64,000 bases of DNA from Streptomyces sp. ISL-87 (GCF_018614095.1 NZ_JAGGOY010000059.1:48626-112625); one strand, 5' to 3'; shown: positions 1-9,692, numbered from the stretch's first letter. A program made the numbers and translations. The notes: a model not told the origin generated them from the sequence alone.

Positions 1-37
1 TCCGGCCACGGCACTAGCCGGTGTCCGGCGGGGCGGT

Positions 38-1420
38 CTAGACCCCCGCCCTGCGGACCGCTGACACCGCCTTGCGGGCGGCGACCAGGATCGGGTCCCA
101 GACCGGGGAGAACGGCGGGGCGTAGCCCAGGTCCAGGGAGACGATCTGGTCCACCGTCATGCCCGCCGTCAGGGCGACCGCCGCGATGTCCACCCGCTTC
201 GCGGACCCCGCGCCGCCGACGATCTGGACACCCAGCAGACGCCCCGTACGCCGCTCCGCCATCATCTTCACCGTCATGTCCGCCGCCGTCGGGTAGTAGC
301 CCGCCGTCGTCGTCGAGCTGATCGTCGCCGTCACGAACCGCAGACCCGCCGCCAGCGCGTCCTTCTCGCGCAGGCCCGTACGGGCGATCTCCAGGTCGCA
401 GACCTTGCTCACCGCCGTGCCCACCACCCCCGGGAACGTCGCGTAGCCGCCGCCCACGCCCGAGCCGATCACCTGGCCGTGTTTGTTGGCGTGCGTGCCG
501 AGCGGTATGTGGCGCATGCGGCCGGCCACCAGGTCCAGGACCTCCACGCAGTCGCCGCCCGACCAGATGTTCTCGTGGCCGCGGACCCGCATCGACAGGT
601 CGGTCAGCAGGCCGCCCGATTCGCCCAGCGGCAGGCCCGCCGCCCGGGCCAGAGCCGTGCGCGGCTCCACGCCGATGCCCAGGACCACCACGTCCGCCGG
701 ATGCTCCTCGCCCGACGCCGTGGCCACCGCGCGGGCCCGGCCCTCCTCGTCGGTGAGGATCTTCGTCACCTCGGCGCGGGACACCGTACGGATGCCCATG
801 CCGTTCATCGCGCCGTGCACCAGGCCGCCCATGTCCGGGTCGAGCGTGGCCATCGGCTGCTCGCCGCGGTGCAGGACCGTCACCTCGTAGCCCCGGGAGA
901 CCAGGGCCTCCGCCATCTCGACGCCGATGTAGCCCGCGCCGACGACGACCGCGCGGCGGATCTCCGTACGCTCCAGGGTGTTGAGGAGGTGCTGGCCGTC
1001 GTCCAGGGACTGGACGCCGTGGACCCCGTGTGCGCCGATGCCGGGGAGCCGGGGGCGGACGGGGCGGGCGCCCGTCGCCAGGACGAGTTTGTCGTAGCCC
1101 GTCCAGGATTCGGATCCGGTGTCCAGATCGCGGGCGCGGACCCGGCCGCCGTCGAGGTCCAGCTCCACGACCTCGGTGCGCGTGCGCAGGTCGATGTCCC
1201 GGGCGCGGTGCTCCTGCGGGGTACGGGCGATCAGCGCGTCCCGCTCCGCCACCTGCCCGCCGATCCAGTACGGGATCCCGCACGCGGAGTACGAGGTGAA
1301 GTGCCCCCGCTCGAAGGCGACGATCTCCAGCTCGGCCGGGCCCTTCATCCGCCGGGCCTGTGACGCGGCGGACATCCCCGCCGCGTCACCGCCGACCACC
1401 ACCAGTCGTTCGGTCGCCAT
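38..1420 (-). CDS. FAD-dependent pyridine nucleotide-disulfide oxidoreductase (CoA-disulfide reductase / NADH oxidase-like)
   Basis: A 460-residue flavoprotein of the class with a single redox cysteine. The N-terminal FAD Rossmann motif (VVVGGDAAGMSAA) lies at about residues 6-18. The motif SYSACGIP places the catalytic cysteine near residue 47, as in CoA-disulfide reductases and NADH oxidases, which lack the CxxxxC pair of lipoamide-type enzymes. An NAD(P)-binding motif (VVVGAGYIGVEMAEAL) lies near residue 160 and a dimerisation domain follows. It probably reduces a small thiol disulfide, or O2, with NAD(P)H. An upstream in-frame GTG at 1447 is possible, but AAGGACGG sits 7 nt before the ATG at 1420. 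The exact substrate is not shown by the sequence. Confidence 0.85.
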   Translation of the reverse strand: MATERLVVVGGDAAGMSAASQARRMKGPAELEIVAFERGHFTSYSACGIPYWIGGQVAERDALIARTPQEHRARDIDLRTRTEVVELDLDGGRVRARDLDTGSESWTGYDKLVLATGARPVRPRLPGIGAHGVHGVQSLDDGQHLLNTLERTEIRRAVVVGAGYIGVEMAEALVSRGYEVTVLHRGEQPMATLDPDMGGLVHGAMNGMGIRTVSRAEVTKILTDEEGRARAVATASGEEHPADVVVLGIGVEPRTALARAAGLPLGESGGLLTDLSMRVRGHENIWSGGDCVEVLDLVAGRMRHIPLGTHANKHGQVIGSGVGGGYATFPGVVGTAVSKVCDLEIARTGLREKDALAAGLRFVTATISSTTTAGYYPTAADMTVKMMAERRTGRLLGVQIVGGAGSAKRVDIAAVALTAGMTVDQIVSLDLGYAPPFSPVWDPILVAARKAVSAVRRAGV

Positions 1421-1500
1421 CGCCCCACCGTCCTTCGCCGCCGTCACGGTCGCCGTCGCTCGGGAACACGCTACGGGGCAATGGCCGAAGGGGTGTTGTG

Positions 1501-2541
1501 TCAGCTCCTTCGGTCGTCCGCGTCGTCCGCGTCGTCCGCGTCGCCCGCCGGCTCGGTCGCGGCGGACGCGGCGGGCCGGGCCGCCGGGACCGGTATCCGC
1601 TTCGGGGCGAGGCCCGCCTTCGGCTTCGCCGGGCGGTACCGCCGGTAGACGCGGAAGGCCAGCGCCACCAGCCCGGCCGTCAGCGCGAACGGCAGCACCG
1701 CGCCCACCGCCAGCGTCAGGATGCGTACGACGGTCGAGAAGGCGCCCCAGCCGCCCCGCAGGGCGTCCATGAAGGCGGGCTTCTTCTCCTTCTCCTCCTT
1801 CGGCGCCACCGGCTCCGGGGCCGGCTCCGAGACCTCCATCGTGATCGTGCCCAGCGAGGTCTGGTCCTTCAGCGCCGTCTGCTGCGCCAGCAGCGACTCC
1901 AGGTCCGACTGGCGCCTGCTCAGCTCGCTCTCCAGCATGACCACGTCACTGAGCGCCGAGGCCTTGTCCATCATCTCCCGCACCCGCGCCACGCTGGCCT
2001 GCTGCGACTTGACCCGGCTGTCGACGTCCGCGACCTTCTCGGTCACGTCCTGCGCCTCGACCTTCCGGTTCAGCAGCTTTCCGCTGCCCTCCATGGCGCC
2101 GAGCACCGCGTCGAAGCGGTCGCCGGGCACGCGCAGGGTCACCGTCGAGGTCATGCGGCCGTTCTCACCGCGTCTGGTCGACTCGTTGCCGACGTACCCG
2201 CCCGCGCCCTCGGCCGCCGTGCGGGCCGCGGCGAGAGCCTTCTGGGCGTCGGCCGTCTCGATGCCCAGCGTCGCTGTACGGATGATGTGCGGGCGGACCG
2301 CGGCCTGCTGCTGCCCTTCCTTGGAGGCCGCCGGGGGAGCCGCCGCCCCCGCCCCGGACTTGTCCTGCGCGGGCGCGGCCGCGCCCTCCTGCGGCTTGGC
2401 CGCCGCCTGGTCCGCCGCCGACCTGGCGTTGTCGGCGCCGCTGCCGCAGCCGGCGAGCGCGAGCGCCCCGGCCAGGGCGAGCGCGGCGAGGGCCGCCGCG
2501 GAGCGGTGTCTGACGGCTGCTTCTTTTCTGCGGGTCTGCAT
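1501..2541 (-). CDS. DUF4349 domain lipoprotein
   Basis: A 346-residue exported protein. The N-terminus has a charged stretch, a hydrophobic Ala/Leu core and a lipobox (LALAGC), so it should be a membrane-anchored lipoprotein. An Ala/Pro/Lys-rich linker follows, then the DUF4349 domain (about residues 80-255, with motifs such as GGYVGNES and RVPGDRFDAVL) that contains a coiled-coil segment. A transmembrane helix near residues 280-305 and a basic Ala/Pro-rich tail finish the protein. The start was taken at the ATG just before the signal sequence; the longer frame upstream lacks sense as a signal. The function of the family is not established. Confidence 0.85.
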   Translation of the reverse strand: MQTRRKEAAVRHRSAAALAALALAGALALAGCGSGADNARSAADQAAAKPQEGAAAPAQDKSGAGAAAPPAASKEGQQQAAVRPHIIRTATLGIETADAQKALAAARTAAEGAGGYVGNESTRRGENGRMTSTVTLRVPGDRFDAVLGAMEGSGKLLNRKVEAQDVTEKVADVDSRVKSQQASVARVREMMDKASALSDVVMLESELSRRQSDLESLLAQQTALKDQTSLGTITMEVSEPAPEPVAPKEEKEKKPAFMDALRGGWGAFSTVVRILTLAVGAVLPFALTAGLVALAFRVYRRYRPAKPKAGLAPKRIPVPAARPAASAATEPAGDADDADDADDRRS

Positions 2542-2681
2542 CGCTGGTAACCCCCGAGGATCGGCTGATGTCGCCGTTGTGACGTTCAGGGTCCCGCCGC
2601 GGGTTTCGCTTCCGCGGTCCCGAGCCGATCCCGATGCGGTCACGGTCCGGCGTCGGTGATCGGGTCTGAGACGATGTGTCC

Positions 2682-4130
2682 ATGCACGAAGCGGACATGC
2701 GTACGGATCGGACGGGCGGCACCCGCCATGTCGTCGTGATCGGCGGCGGTATCGCAGGCCTCGCGGCGGCCCACCGGCTGCTCGCCGACGGCGCCCGGGT
2801 CACGCTCCTGGAGGCCGGACCCCGGCTCGGCGGCAAGCTTCACGCGGGCGAGCTCGCCGGCCTCCCCGTCGACCTCGGCGCCGAATCCGTGCTCGCCCGC
2901 CGTCCCGAAGCCGTGGAGCTCGCCCGGGCCGTGGGCCTCGGCGACGCCCTCCAGCCGCCCGCCACCGCCACCGCCCACCTGTGGACCCGGGGCGCGCTGC
3001 GGCCCATGCCGCGCGGCCATGTCATGGGCGTCCCCGGCGACTTGGGGCCGCTGGCCGCCTCCGGGGTGCTCTCCGCCGAGGGAATGGCCCGGATCGAGGC
3101 CGAGCACGCGCTGCCGCCCGCCGAGATCGGCGAGGACGTCGCGGTCGGCGAGTACGTCGCCGCCCGGCTGGGCCGCGAGGTCGTCGACCGGCTGGTGGAA
3201 CCGCTGCTCGGCGGGGTCTACGCCGGCAACGCCTACCGGATCTCGATGCGGGCCGCCGTGCCCCAGCTCTTCGAGGCCGCACGCACCCACACCCTGCTGG
3301 GCGACGGCGTACGGGACCTCCAGCGCAAGGCGGCGCAGCAGCCGCAGGCGGCCGGTCCCGTCTTCGCCGGCATCGACGGCGGCATCGGACGGCTGCCGCT
3401 CGCCGTGGCCGAGGCCTGCCGCTCGGCCGGGGCGCGGATCCTCACCGGCACGCCCGTGCGCGAGGTCGTCCGTACCGCCGAGGGCTGGCGGGTCATCGCC
3501 GACGCGGAGGCCATCGAGGCCGACGGTGTGGTGCTGGCCACCCCGGCCGGACCCGCCGCCCGGCTGCTGGACGGGCTCGCACCGGCCGCGGCCACCGAGC
3601 TGCGCGCGGTGGAGTACGCCTCGATGGCCCTGGTCACGATGGCCTTCCGGCGCTCCGACCTGCCCGACTCGATCACCGGCGGCGGCGCCAGCGGATTCCT
3701 CGTACCGCCCGTGGACGGCCGGACCATCAAGGCGTCCACCTTCTCCAGCAACAAGTGGTCCTGGTCCGGCGCCGACCCCGAACTGTTCCTGCTGCGCACG
3801 TCGGTGGGCCGCTACGGCGACGAGAAGGACCTCACGCGTGAGGACGCGGAGCTCGTGGAGGTCTCCCTCGACGACCTCGGCGAGGCCGTCGGCCTGGCGG
3901 CCCGGCCCGTCGCCTCCACCGTCACACGCTGGGACGGAGGGCTGCCCCAGTACCCCGTCGGCCACCTGGACCGCGTCGCCCGGATCCGGGCCGCCGTCGC
4001 GGCCCTGCCCGGCCTCGAGGTGTGCGGCGCACTGTACGACGGAGTCGGGATTCCGGCCTGCGTCGCGAGCGCCGGCAAGGCCGCCGACGCGGTGATGGCC
4101 GCGTTCGGCACCCCTGGCACAGACCACTGA
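2682..4130 (+). CDS. cgoX: Coproporphyrinogen III / protoporphyrinogen oxidase (HemY/CgoX type)
   Basis: A 482-residue FAD amine-oxidase-like protein that oxidises coproporphyrinogen III to coproporphyrin III in the actinobacterial/firmicute branch of heme synthesis. The dinucleotide-binding motif [14 protein letters not shown] is at about residue 20. The PPO signature region ([19 protein letters not shown]), the central substrate region and a C-terminal FAD motif ([22 protein letters not shown]) are all visible. It lies 23 nt upstream of hemQ, the last enzyme of the same branch, which supports the role. The start is uncertain: GTG at 2676, ATG at 2682 and ATG at 2697 are all in frame and none has a strong ribosome site. 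Confidence 0.93.
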   Translation: MHEADMRTDRTGGTRHVVVIGGGIAGLAAAHRLLADGARVTLLEAGPRLGGKLHAGELAGLPVDLGAESVLARRPEAVELARAVGLGDALQPPATATAHLWTRGALRPMPRGHVMGVPGDLGPLAASGVLSAEGMARIEAEHALPPAEIGEDVAVGEYVAARLGREVVDRLVEPLLGGVYAGNAYRISMRAAVPQLFEAARTHTLLGDGVRDLQRKAAQQPQAAGPVFAGIDGGIGRLPLAVAEACRSAGARILTGTPVREVVRTAEGWRVIADAEAIEADGVVLATPAGPAARLLDGLAPAAATELRAVEYASMALVTMAFRRSDLPDSITGGGASGFLVPPVDGRTIKASTFSSNKWSWSGADPELFLLRTSVGRYGDEKDLTREDAELVEVSLDDLGEAVGLAARPVASTVTRWDGGLPQYPVGHLDRVARIRAAVAALPGLEVCGALYDGVGIPACVASAGKAADAVMAAFGTPGTDH

Positions 4131-4153
4131 TCGGCACACGGGACAATAGGCAC

Positions 4154-4867
4154 ATGACTGCACCAGAGAAGATTCCCAACGCGGGGAAGAAGGCCAAGGA
4201 CCTCAACGAGGTCATTCGCTACACCCTGTGGTCCGTCTTCAAGCTGAAGGACGTCCTCCCGGAGGACCGCGCCGGCTACGCCGACGAGGTCCAGGAGCTG
4301 TTCGACCAGCTGGCCGCCAAGGACATCACCGTCCGCGGCACCTATGACGTCTCCGGCCTGCGCGCCGACGCGGACATCATGATCTGGTGGCACGCCGAGA
4401 CCTCGGACGAGCTGCAGACCGCCTACAACCTGTTCCGCCGCACCAAGCTGGGCCGTGCGCTGGAGCCGGTGTGGTCGAACATGGCCCTGCACCGCCCGGC
4501 CGAGTTCAACAAGTCGCACATCCCGGCCTTCCTGGCCGACGAGGTCGCGCGCGACTACGTCAGCGTCTACCCCTTCGTGCGCTCGTACGACTGGTACCTG
4601 CTGCCCGACGAGGACCGCCGCCGCATGCTAGCCGACCACGGCAAGATGGCCCGCGGCTACCCGGACGTGCGCGCCAACACGGTCGCGTCCTTCTCGCTGG
4701 GCGACTACGAGTGGCTGCTCGCCTTCGAGGCCGACGAGCTCTACCGGATCGTCGACCTCATGCGTCACCTGCGTGCCTCCGAGGCCCGCATGCACGTCCG
4801 TGAAGAGGTGCCCTTCTACACCGGACGCCGCAAGTCCGTCGCCGATCTGGTGGACGGGCTCGCCTGA
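4154..4867 (+). CDS. hemQ: Coproheme decarboxylase HemQ (chlorite dismutase family)
   Basis: A 237-residue protein that converts coproheme to heme b, the final step of the coproporphyrin-dependent pathway. The family motifs are visible: [10 protein letters not shown] near the N-terminus, [16 protein letters not shown], the segment [24 protein letters not shown] with the catalytic tyrosine and the region around the proximal histidine, and [17 protein letters not shown] towards the end. The length matches the family. It follows cgoX closely and very likely shares its transcript. The start at 4154 matches the family N-terminus (MTAPEK); the longer upstream frame overlaps cgoX and is basic out-of-frame sequence. 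Confidence 0.95.
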   Translation: MTAPEKIPNAGKKAKDLNEVIRYTLWSVFKLKDVLPEDRAGYADEVQELFDQLAAKDITVRGTYDVSGLRADADIMIWWHAETSDELQTAYNLFRRTKLGRALEPVWSNMALHRPAEFNKSHIPAFLADEVARDYVSVYPFVRSYDWYLLPDEDRRRMLADHGKMARGYPDVRANTVASFSLGDYEWLLAFEADELYRIVDLMRHLRASEARMHVREEVPFYTGRRKSVADLVDGLA

Positions 4868-4887
4868 TACCTCCCCTGGGGGGAAGG

Positions 4888-4911
4888 ACCGGAGGACTGA
4901 CCTTCTCCGGT
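4888..4911. terminator. Candidate bidirectional hairpin after hemQ
   Basis: Perfect 7-bp inverted repeat ACCGGAG/CTCCGGT with a 10-nt loop, placed between the convergent hemQ and TAP-hydrolase genes. There is no U-tract, as is common in streptomycetes. Confidence 0.45.
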
Positions 4912-4975
4912 GGATCGGGAGGCTGGGCCAGGCCCTCACCCCGAAACGACGCAGCCGGAGATCCCGCCCGGAAGT

Positions 4976-6751
4976 TCAGACGACTGGCGGCAGTGACACC
5001 CCGCGGGTGTTCGCTGCCCGGTCGTCCAACGACACCGGTGCGGGCTCCGGATGCGGCGCACATGTGACACGCCACCCTGGGGTGGCACCCGTCAGGATGT
5101 ACCGCTCCACGTGACGGTCCACGCAGTCATTGCGTCCGCCGGCCACTCCGTGGGCGCCGGCCTCCGTCTCCGTGACCAGCGCGGCCCCGCCGCCGAGCCG
5201 CCGCTGCAACTCCAGCGCACCCGGGTACGGGGTCGCGCCGTCCCGCTCCGCCGCGACGATGAGCGTCGGGGGGAGCGGCCCGGCGGTGCCGGCTCCCACC
5301 GCCACCGGCTGCTGCCGTTCCCTGACCGGCCAGTAGGCGCACGGCAGGTTCAGGAAGGCGTTCGCCCAGGTCTCGAAGGGCGCCCGGCGGGCGAGCGCGG
5401 TGCTGTCCCGGTCCCAGGTCTCCCAGCCGGCGGGCCACGGGGCGTCGTTGCACAGCACCGCCGTGTAGACGGCCGTTGCGTTCTCCTTCTCGGCCGCGGC
5501 TGCGGCTGCGGTTGTGTCCGGTCCGGCCTGCCCGGCCTGCCCGGCCTGCCCGGCCTCCCCGGTCTCCCCGGCCTGCTCCGCCAGCGGGCCCGGATCGCCG
5601 CCCAGGAAGGCGCTGAGTGCCGCCGCCCGCTCCGGCCAGACCTCGTCGTAGTACGCGGCCTGGAGGTACGCCGACTGGAGTTCGCCCGTGCCGACCACCC
5701 CGCCGGCCGGCGTACGGGCCACGGCCGACCGGACGCGCTCGTAGCTCGCCTGGACGGCGGCCGCTGTGGCGCCGAGGCGGTACGTGCCGTGGTGCCTGGC
5801 CGCCCAGGCGCGGAAGTCGTACCAGCGGCGCTCGAACCCCGCCGCCTGGTCGAGGTTGTTGCGGTACCAGACCCGGCGCGGGTCCGCGTTGACCACGGAG
5901 TCGAACACCATGCGGCGCACGTGCGCCGGGTAGAGCGTGGCGTAGACCGCGCCGAGGTAGGTGCCGTACGAGCCGCCCATGAAGGTCAGCCCCGGATCGC
6001 CGAGCGCGGCGCGCAGTACGTACAGATCGCGGACGTTGTTGAGGGTCGTGTAGTACGGGAGGGCCGCGCCGGTCCGCCGCGCGCAGCCGCGGGCGTACGC
6101 CCGGGCGGCGGCGATACGTTCCCTCTTGTACGCGGCGGAGGGCCGGACGGGGACCTGGGTGGGCCCCTGAGCCCGGGCGGCGGGGTCCTGGCAGGACAGC
6201 GGGGCGGAGCGGCCGACCCCGCGCGGGGCGTAGCCGACGAGGTCGTAGGCGGCCGCGACGCGCTCCCACTGGGGGCGGTCGGCGAGGAGCGGGAAGAACA
6301 TGCCGGAGGCGCCGGGTCCGCCGGGGTTGTAGACGAGTGAGCCCTGGCGGGCGGCCTTTCCGCGGCCGGTGGCAGTGACCCGGCTGACGGTGAGGGAGAT
6401 CTGCGGGCCGTCGGGACGGGCGTAGTCGAGCGGGACCCGGAGGGTGGCGCAGCGGACGGGGTCGGGCAGGGCCTCGGCCTCGGGGCAGGCACGGAAGTCG
6501 AGTGCCCCCGTGCGGTGGCCTCCGGCGGTTTCCTTGCGGGAGGCGGTCTCCGCGGTCTCCACGGCCTTGGCTGCCTGCGCGGCCTCCGCTGCGCGGCGAG
6601 CGACGAGTTCGGCTCCGGCGGTCTCGGCTGCCGCCCTCGCGGCTGGGGGGGCATCGGCCGGCGTCGCAGTGGCGCGGGCCGGGGCGGGGGCGCACAGGGC
6701 GAGGGAGAGCGCCGCCGCGGCGACTGCGTGACGGGTGAGCGGCGTCCGCAT
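4976..6751 (-). CDS. Secreted alpha/beta hydrolase of the tripeptidyl aminopeptidase (TAP) family
   Basis: A 591-residue exported hydrolase. The start at 6751 follows AAGGGG by 6 nt and begins a classical signal peptide (RTPLTRHAVAAAALSLALC, cut near APARA). The mature protein begins with an Ala-rich spacer. The hydrolase domain shows an oxyanion-hole segment (YNPGGPGASG), the nucleophile elbow GGSYGTYLG, and the TAP-like C-terminal domain with histidine in GAHGVAGG. These are typical of Streptomyces extracellular aminopeptidases that release tripeptides. An unusual feature is a repetitive Glu/Gly/Ala/Gln insert followed by an Ala run (coding DNA about 5500-5580) in the middle of the domain, probably a loop that grew by slippage. 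Confidence 0.87.
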   Translation of the reverse strand: MRTPLTRHAVAAAALSLALCAPAPARATATPADAPPAARAAAETAGAELVARRAAEAAQAAKAVETAETASRKETAGGHRTGALDFRACPEAEALPDPVRCATLRVPLDYARPDGPQISLTVSRVTATGRGKAARQGSLVYNPGGPGASGMFFPLLADRPQWERVAAAYDLVGYAPRGVGRSAPLSCQDPAARAQGPTQVPVRPSAAYKRERIAAARAYARGCARRTGAALPYYTTLNNVRDLYVLRAALGDPGLTFMGGSYGTYLGAVYATLYPAHVRRMVFDSVVNADPRRVWYRNNLDQAAGFERRWYDFRAWAARHHGTYRLGATAAAVQASYERVRSAVARTPAGGVVGTGELQSAYLQAAYYDEVWPERAAALSAFLGGDPGPLAEQAGETGEAGQAGQAGQAGPDTTAAAAAAEKENATAVYTAVLCNDAPWPAGWETWDRDSTALARRAPFETWANAFLNLPCAYWPVRERQQPVAVGAGTAGPLPPTLIVAAERDGATPYPGALELQRRLGGGAALVTETEAGAHGVAGGRNDCVDRHVERYILTGATPGWRVTCAPHPEPAPVSLDDRAANTRGVSLPPVV

Positions 6752-6764
6752 GATGGGCCCCTTC

Positions 6765-6789
6765 ATCTCATCGGCTGGTCCGATGAGAT
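6765..6789. promoter_or_regulatory. 10-bp inverted repeat upstream of the TAP hydrolase
   Basis: ATCTCATCGG and CCGATGAGAT flank a 5-nt spacer, 14-38 nt upstream of the hydrolase start. It is either an operator in the promoter/leader or an RNA hairpin near the ribosome site. No cognate regulator is evident. Confidence 0.45.
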
Positions 6790-7034
6790 TCCGGGGCCGC
6801 GCCCCAGTAAAGGATCAACGCCGGGTGTCGCCCTCAATACCCCCGTTGCCGAGGCATCCGCCCCCGGTTGCCGTAGGCCCACACCGTCAGGAACTGCTGC
6901 TACCGGGACTAATCGCAGTGCACCGGGCTTCAGCCCGGTGGTGAAGCGATTCTCAGGGCTGCTCTGGCCCGCAAGTCACAGCGGACGGTTCTGCTGCTCG
7001 ATGTACTGACGGACGATCGCTGGAACTCGACGAA
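6790..7034. other. Intergenic region with a strong GGCTTCAGCC hairpin
   Basis: No convincing gene. A perfect 8-bp stem (CACCGGGC/GCCCGGTG, loop TTCA) lies at 6921-6940, about 100 nt downstream of the Cys-rich membrane gene on the minus strand, where it could terminate that transcript. Hairpins with a GGCTTCAGCC core also occur at ends of IS200/IS605-type elements, but no tnpA or tnpB remnant could be recognised here. Confidence 0.35.
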
Positions 7035-8066
7035 CTAACTGCTGCAACTCGAACTGCTGCTGGAGCAGCTGGAACTACTGCCGCCACAACTGCTGCTGCT
7101 TCCGGAGGACCCGCAGCCGGACCCGGAGGAACAACTGCTCCCCGACGAAGCGCAGCTCGATCCGGACCCACAGCTCGACCCGCCCCCGGACCCGCCGCCG
7201 TCGCTGCTCGCGCACCAGACGACCGGCAGGATCTCGGCGCAGGAGTGGGACGAGTGGGAGGTGTGGGACGAGTGGGAGGTGTGGGAGGTGTGCGAGCGCG
7301 ACTGGGCCGCGGCCAGCCGGGTGCCGCGCGCGGCCGGCACCAGCTGCTCGCGCAGGTACGGGTCCCGCAGCCCGCGCAGCCCGAACAGCGCCGTCTGCAC
7401 GTGCGCGCTCTGGTCGAGCCTGTAGTGCTCCCGGATCCCGTGCAGCGCCGCCCGTCCCGCCGGGGTGACCCGCTGCTTGGCCCGCGCGGCGCCGGCCGCG
7501 CCCATGACGATGCCGCCCACGAGCGCGAGGAACACCTTGACGATGAACGGCACCTGGGGCCCGGAATCCAGCGCCAGCGCGACGAACGTGACCGGCAGCG
7601 AGAGCGCCAGCAGGATTGCGCACACCACGGCCTGGGTCACCCCCCAGCGCCGCCACTTCCGCCCGGAGCCGGGCAGGGCGATCAGCCCGCGGGCGGCGAG
7701 CGCGTCCCCGGTCTCCTGGACGGCCGGGCCGAGCATCGCGGCGTACCGCACCTGGTACAGCCACCCGGAGGGCGCCGACCCGTGCGCCTGGAGCACGGCG
7801 CGCTCGGCGACGTCGCGGGCCCGCGCCCCCGGCCGGACGTGGACGATGCCGGGACCGCCGACCATCAGCCGGCCGTCCCCGAGCATGGAGACGAGCGCGG
7901 CGTCGACCACGGCCCCGGGGCCGCCCGCCATGAACGCGGCCTCGGACAAGTCGTGCAGCCGCGGCGCGGGCCCGGTCGCCGACGGCCGCGCCCGGCTGAG
8001 CCCGCGGAACAGGAGCACGGTGGACACGATGACGGCGACCCAGATCGCCAGGGCGAGGAGGTTCAC
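7035..8066 (-). CDS. TIGR04222-like membrane protein with His-rich and Cys-rich C-terminal tail
   Basis: A 343-residue protein with a GTG start at 8066 that overlaps the stop of the upstream DUF692 gene in a GTGA motif, so the two are translationally coupled. It has an N-terminal membrane helix (about residues 2-19), a soluble domain, and two further helices near residues 145-195. The end is remarkable: a Ser/Thr/His repeat (residues about 258-276, six histidines spaced by two or three residues) is followed by 59 residues made almost only of Ser, Gly and Cys, with eight cysteines at 6-14 residue intervals. Low-complexity Cys-rich tails are a known trait of TIGR04222 proteins. Given its DUF692 partner, the tail is a plausible substrate for oxidative cysteine modification or a metal-binding segment; this is inference. 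Confidence 0.8.
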   Translation of the reverse strand: MNLLALAIWVAVIVSTVLLFRGLSRARPSATGPAPRLHDLSEAAFMAGGPGAVVDAALVSMLGDGRLMVGGPGIVHVRPGARARDVAERAVLQAHGSAPSGWLYQVRYAAMLGPAVQETGDALAARGLIALPGSGRKWRRWGVTQAVVCAILLALSLPVTFVALALDSGPQVPFIVKVFLALVGGIVMGAAGAARAKQRVTPAGRAALHGIREHYRLDQSAHVQTALFGLRGLRDPYLREQLVPAARGTRLAAAQSRSHTSHTSHSSHTSHSSHSCAEILPVVWCASSDGGGSGGGSSCGSGSSCASSGSSCSSGSGCGSSGSSSSCGGSSSSCSSSSSSCSS

Positions 8067-9415
8067 GCTGCCCTCCCTACGAGGGCCCGGGCCCAGCGGA
8101 CGACACGGCGGGGCGGGCGGGCCCCGGCCCGGTCCTGCCACCAGGTGGTGAGGCGACGCCGGGCGGCCGGGTCGGCCGGCAGGTCGCGGATCAGCAGATG
8201 CTCGGCGAAGTCCAGTGCGTCCCGGCGGTATCCGGCCGTCATGGGGCGGTGCCGGGCGTACGCGAGGAACGCCTGCCGGTACGCCTCCTCGCCGCCCAGG
8301 ATCCCGGGCAGCTCGGGCGCGACCTTCGCCACGACCCCGGCCCGCTTGGCGGCCAGCGCCCGCGCCTGCACCCGAATCCGCTGCCGGTCAAACCCCTCGG
8401 GCACCGGCGTCCCACCCACCAACGCCGACAACAACGCGGCCTGCCCCAGCCCAACCCGCACCCGCGCCCCCTCCAGCCCGGCGGCCCCGTCCGGCCCCGC
8501 CGCGCCCTCCGGCCCGTCCAGCCCCGCCGGCGTTTGAGGCGCGGGGTCCGGGGCGGAGTCCCGGTTTCGGGAAGGGGCGGGGTGGGGGAGAAGCCCCGCA
8601 GGGCCGCCCACCACCCCCCGAATCGCGGCCAGCTCCGCCGCCAGCTCCCCCTCCGGCGGAAAGTCGTCGTCCCGCTCCAGCAGCACCCCCGCCGGCACTA
8701 CCCGCGAGCAGAGCTCGGCCAGCACATCCAGCACCACCCCCGGCACAGGATGCGCATGCGTGTCATGCCACACCCCACCCCGCTCCACGCCCCCGGCAAC
8801 ATGCACGTACGCCAGCGCCTCCAGCGGAATCGCGTCCAGCACGCCCGCCGGGTCCTCCCCCCGGTTCACCCGGTTCGTGTGCAGGTTCGCCACGTCGATC
8901 AGCAGCCGCACCCCGGTCCGCTCGACCAGCTCCGTCAGGAACTGCCCCTCCGTCAGCTCCTCCCCGGGCCAGGAGATCAGCGCGGCGATGTTCTCCAGCG
9001 CCAGCGGCACCGGCAGCGCGTCCTGCGCGATGCGCACGTTCTCGCACAGCACGTCCAGCGCGTCCCGCGTGCGCGGGACCGGCAGCAGGTGCCCCGCCTC
9101 CAAGGCCGGCGACGAGGTCCGTACGAAGGCGATGTGCTCAGTGACGAGCGGCGCCCCCAGCGCCACCGCCCGCTCCCCGAGCGCGGCCAGCTTCTCCGGG
9201 CCGGGCCGGTCGGCGCCGCCGAGGCCCAGCGAGACACCGTGCGGCACGACCCGCACCCCGCGCTCGCGCAGCCGCAGCAGCGACGCCGGCAGGTGGCCCG
9301 GACAGATGTTCTCGGCCACCACCTCGACCCAGTCCAGCCCCTCCAGCCGCTCCACCGCGTCCGCGATCTCCGGCCGCCATCCGATGCCCACCCCCAGGTG
9401 TGCCATGGGCTTCAT
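8063..9415 (-). CDS. DUF692/MNIO-family multinuclear iron enzyme with SCO6045-type C-terminal domain
   Basis: A 450-residue protein. Residues about 1-270 form the DUF692 TIM-barrel fold, the family of MbnB and TglH, which use two or three iron atoms to modify cysteines in peptides. Candidate metal-binding or conserved segments are visible in order: [46 protein letters not shown] and [10 protein letters not shown] Pro/Ala-rich linker leads to a C-terminal helical domain (last about 130 residues, with the [14 protein letters not shown] segment) of the kind found in the S. coelicolor SCO6045 group, possibly standing in for the separate partner protein of other MNIO systems. The stop overlaps the start of the Cys-rich membrane gene. 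The ATG at 9406 is an alternative start. Confidence 0.85.
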   Translation of the reverse strand: MKPMAHLGVGIGWRPEIADAVERLEGLDWVEVVAENICPGHLPASLLRLRERGVRVVPHGVSLGLGGADRPGPEKLAALGERAVALGAPLVTEHIAFVRTSSPALEAGHLLPVPRTRDALDVLCENVRIAQDALPVPLALENIAALISWPGEELTEGQFLTELVERTGVRLLIDVANLHTNRVNRGEDPAGVLDAIPLEALAYVHVAGGVERGGVWHDTHAHPVPGVVLDVLAELCSRVVPAGVLLERDDDFPPEGELAAELAAIRGVVGGPAGLLPHPAPSRNRDSAPDPAPQTPAGLDGPEGAAGPDGAAGLEGARVRVGLGQAALLSALVGGTPVPEGFDRQRIRVQARALAAKRAGVVAKVAPELPGILGGEEAYRQAFLAYARHRPMTAGYRRDALDFAEHLLIRDLPADPAARRRLTTWWQDRAGARPPRRVVRWARALVGRAA

Positions 9416-9594
9416 GTCCCCTCGCCCCCTCTCATCGGTCCGTGTGCCGATGTCATCGCCCCGACACGGTCGGGCCAACCGCCCAAGGGTGACGTTCAGA
9501 GCAACATTTGAGGTTCCCGGGCACCGGCCGAACCCGCCGCACCCCGGAGCCCCGCCGCACCCCCGAGACCCGCCCCACCCCGCAGACCCGTCAC

Positions 9595-9653
9595 AGCCGC
9601 CCCCGCAGGGCCGGATGGTCCGCGATCACCGTCGCCGACCCGGGGGCGATCTC
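9595..9653 (-). pseudogene. Copied 3' end of the PTH2-like gene
   Basis: These 59 bases match 11620-11678, the C-terminal codons of the peptidyl-tRNA hydrolase-like gene, with one mismatch. In frame it reads [20 protein letters not shown] followed by a stop. Nothing upstream on the same strand continues the gene, so it is a displaced fragment. Confidence 0.9.
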
Positions 9654-9672
9654 GATGAGCCCCAAGAAAACT

Positions 9673-9692
9673 CTTGTACTGACATCTACAAG
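9673..9692. promoter_or_regulatory. CTTGTA-N8-TACAAG operator-like palindrome
   Basis: A perfect 6-bp inverted repeat, CTTGTACTGACATCTACAAG, in an AT-richer patch. A further copy of CTTGTA at 9724-9729 forms a longer inverted repeat with the right arm (TACAAGATCCC against GGGTCTTGTA). A GATAAT box at 9701-9706 lies 16 nt after CTGACA (9679-9684), so a plus-strand promoter under GntR-like control is possible. The nearest gene in that direction is the cupin at 10076. Confidence 0.5.

Noticed and set aside
5500-5580. Possible minisatellite or regulatory repeat (CCTGCCCGG units)
   Set aside because: It is in frame within the TAP-type hydrolase and encodes a Glu/Gly/Ala/Gln loop, so it is a coding repeat and not a separate element.
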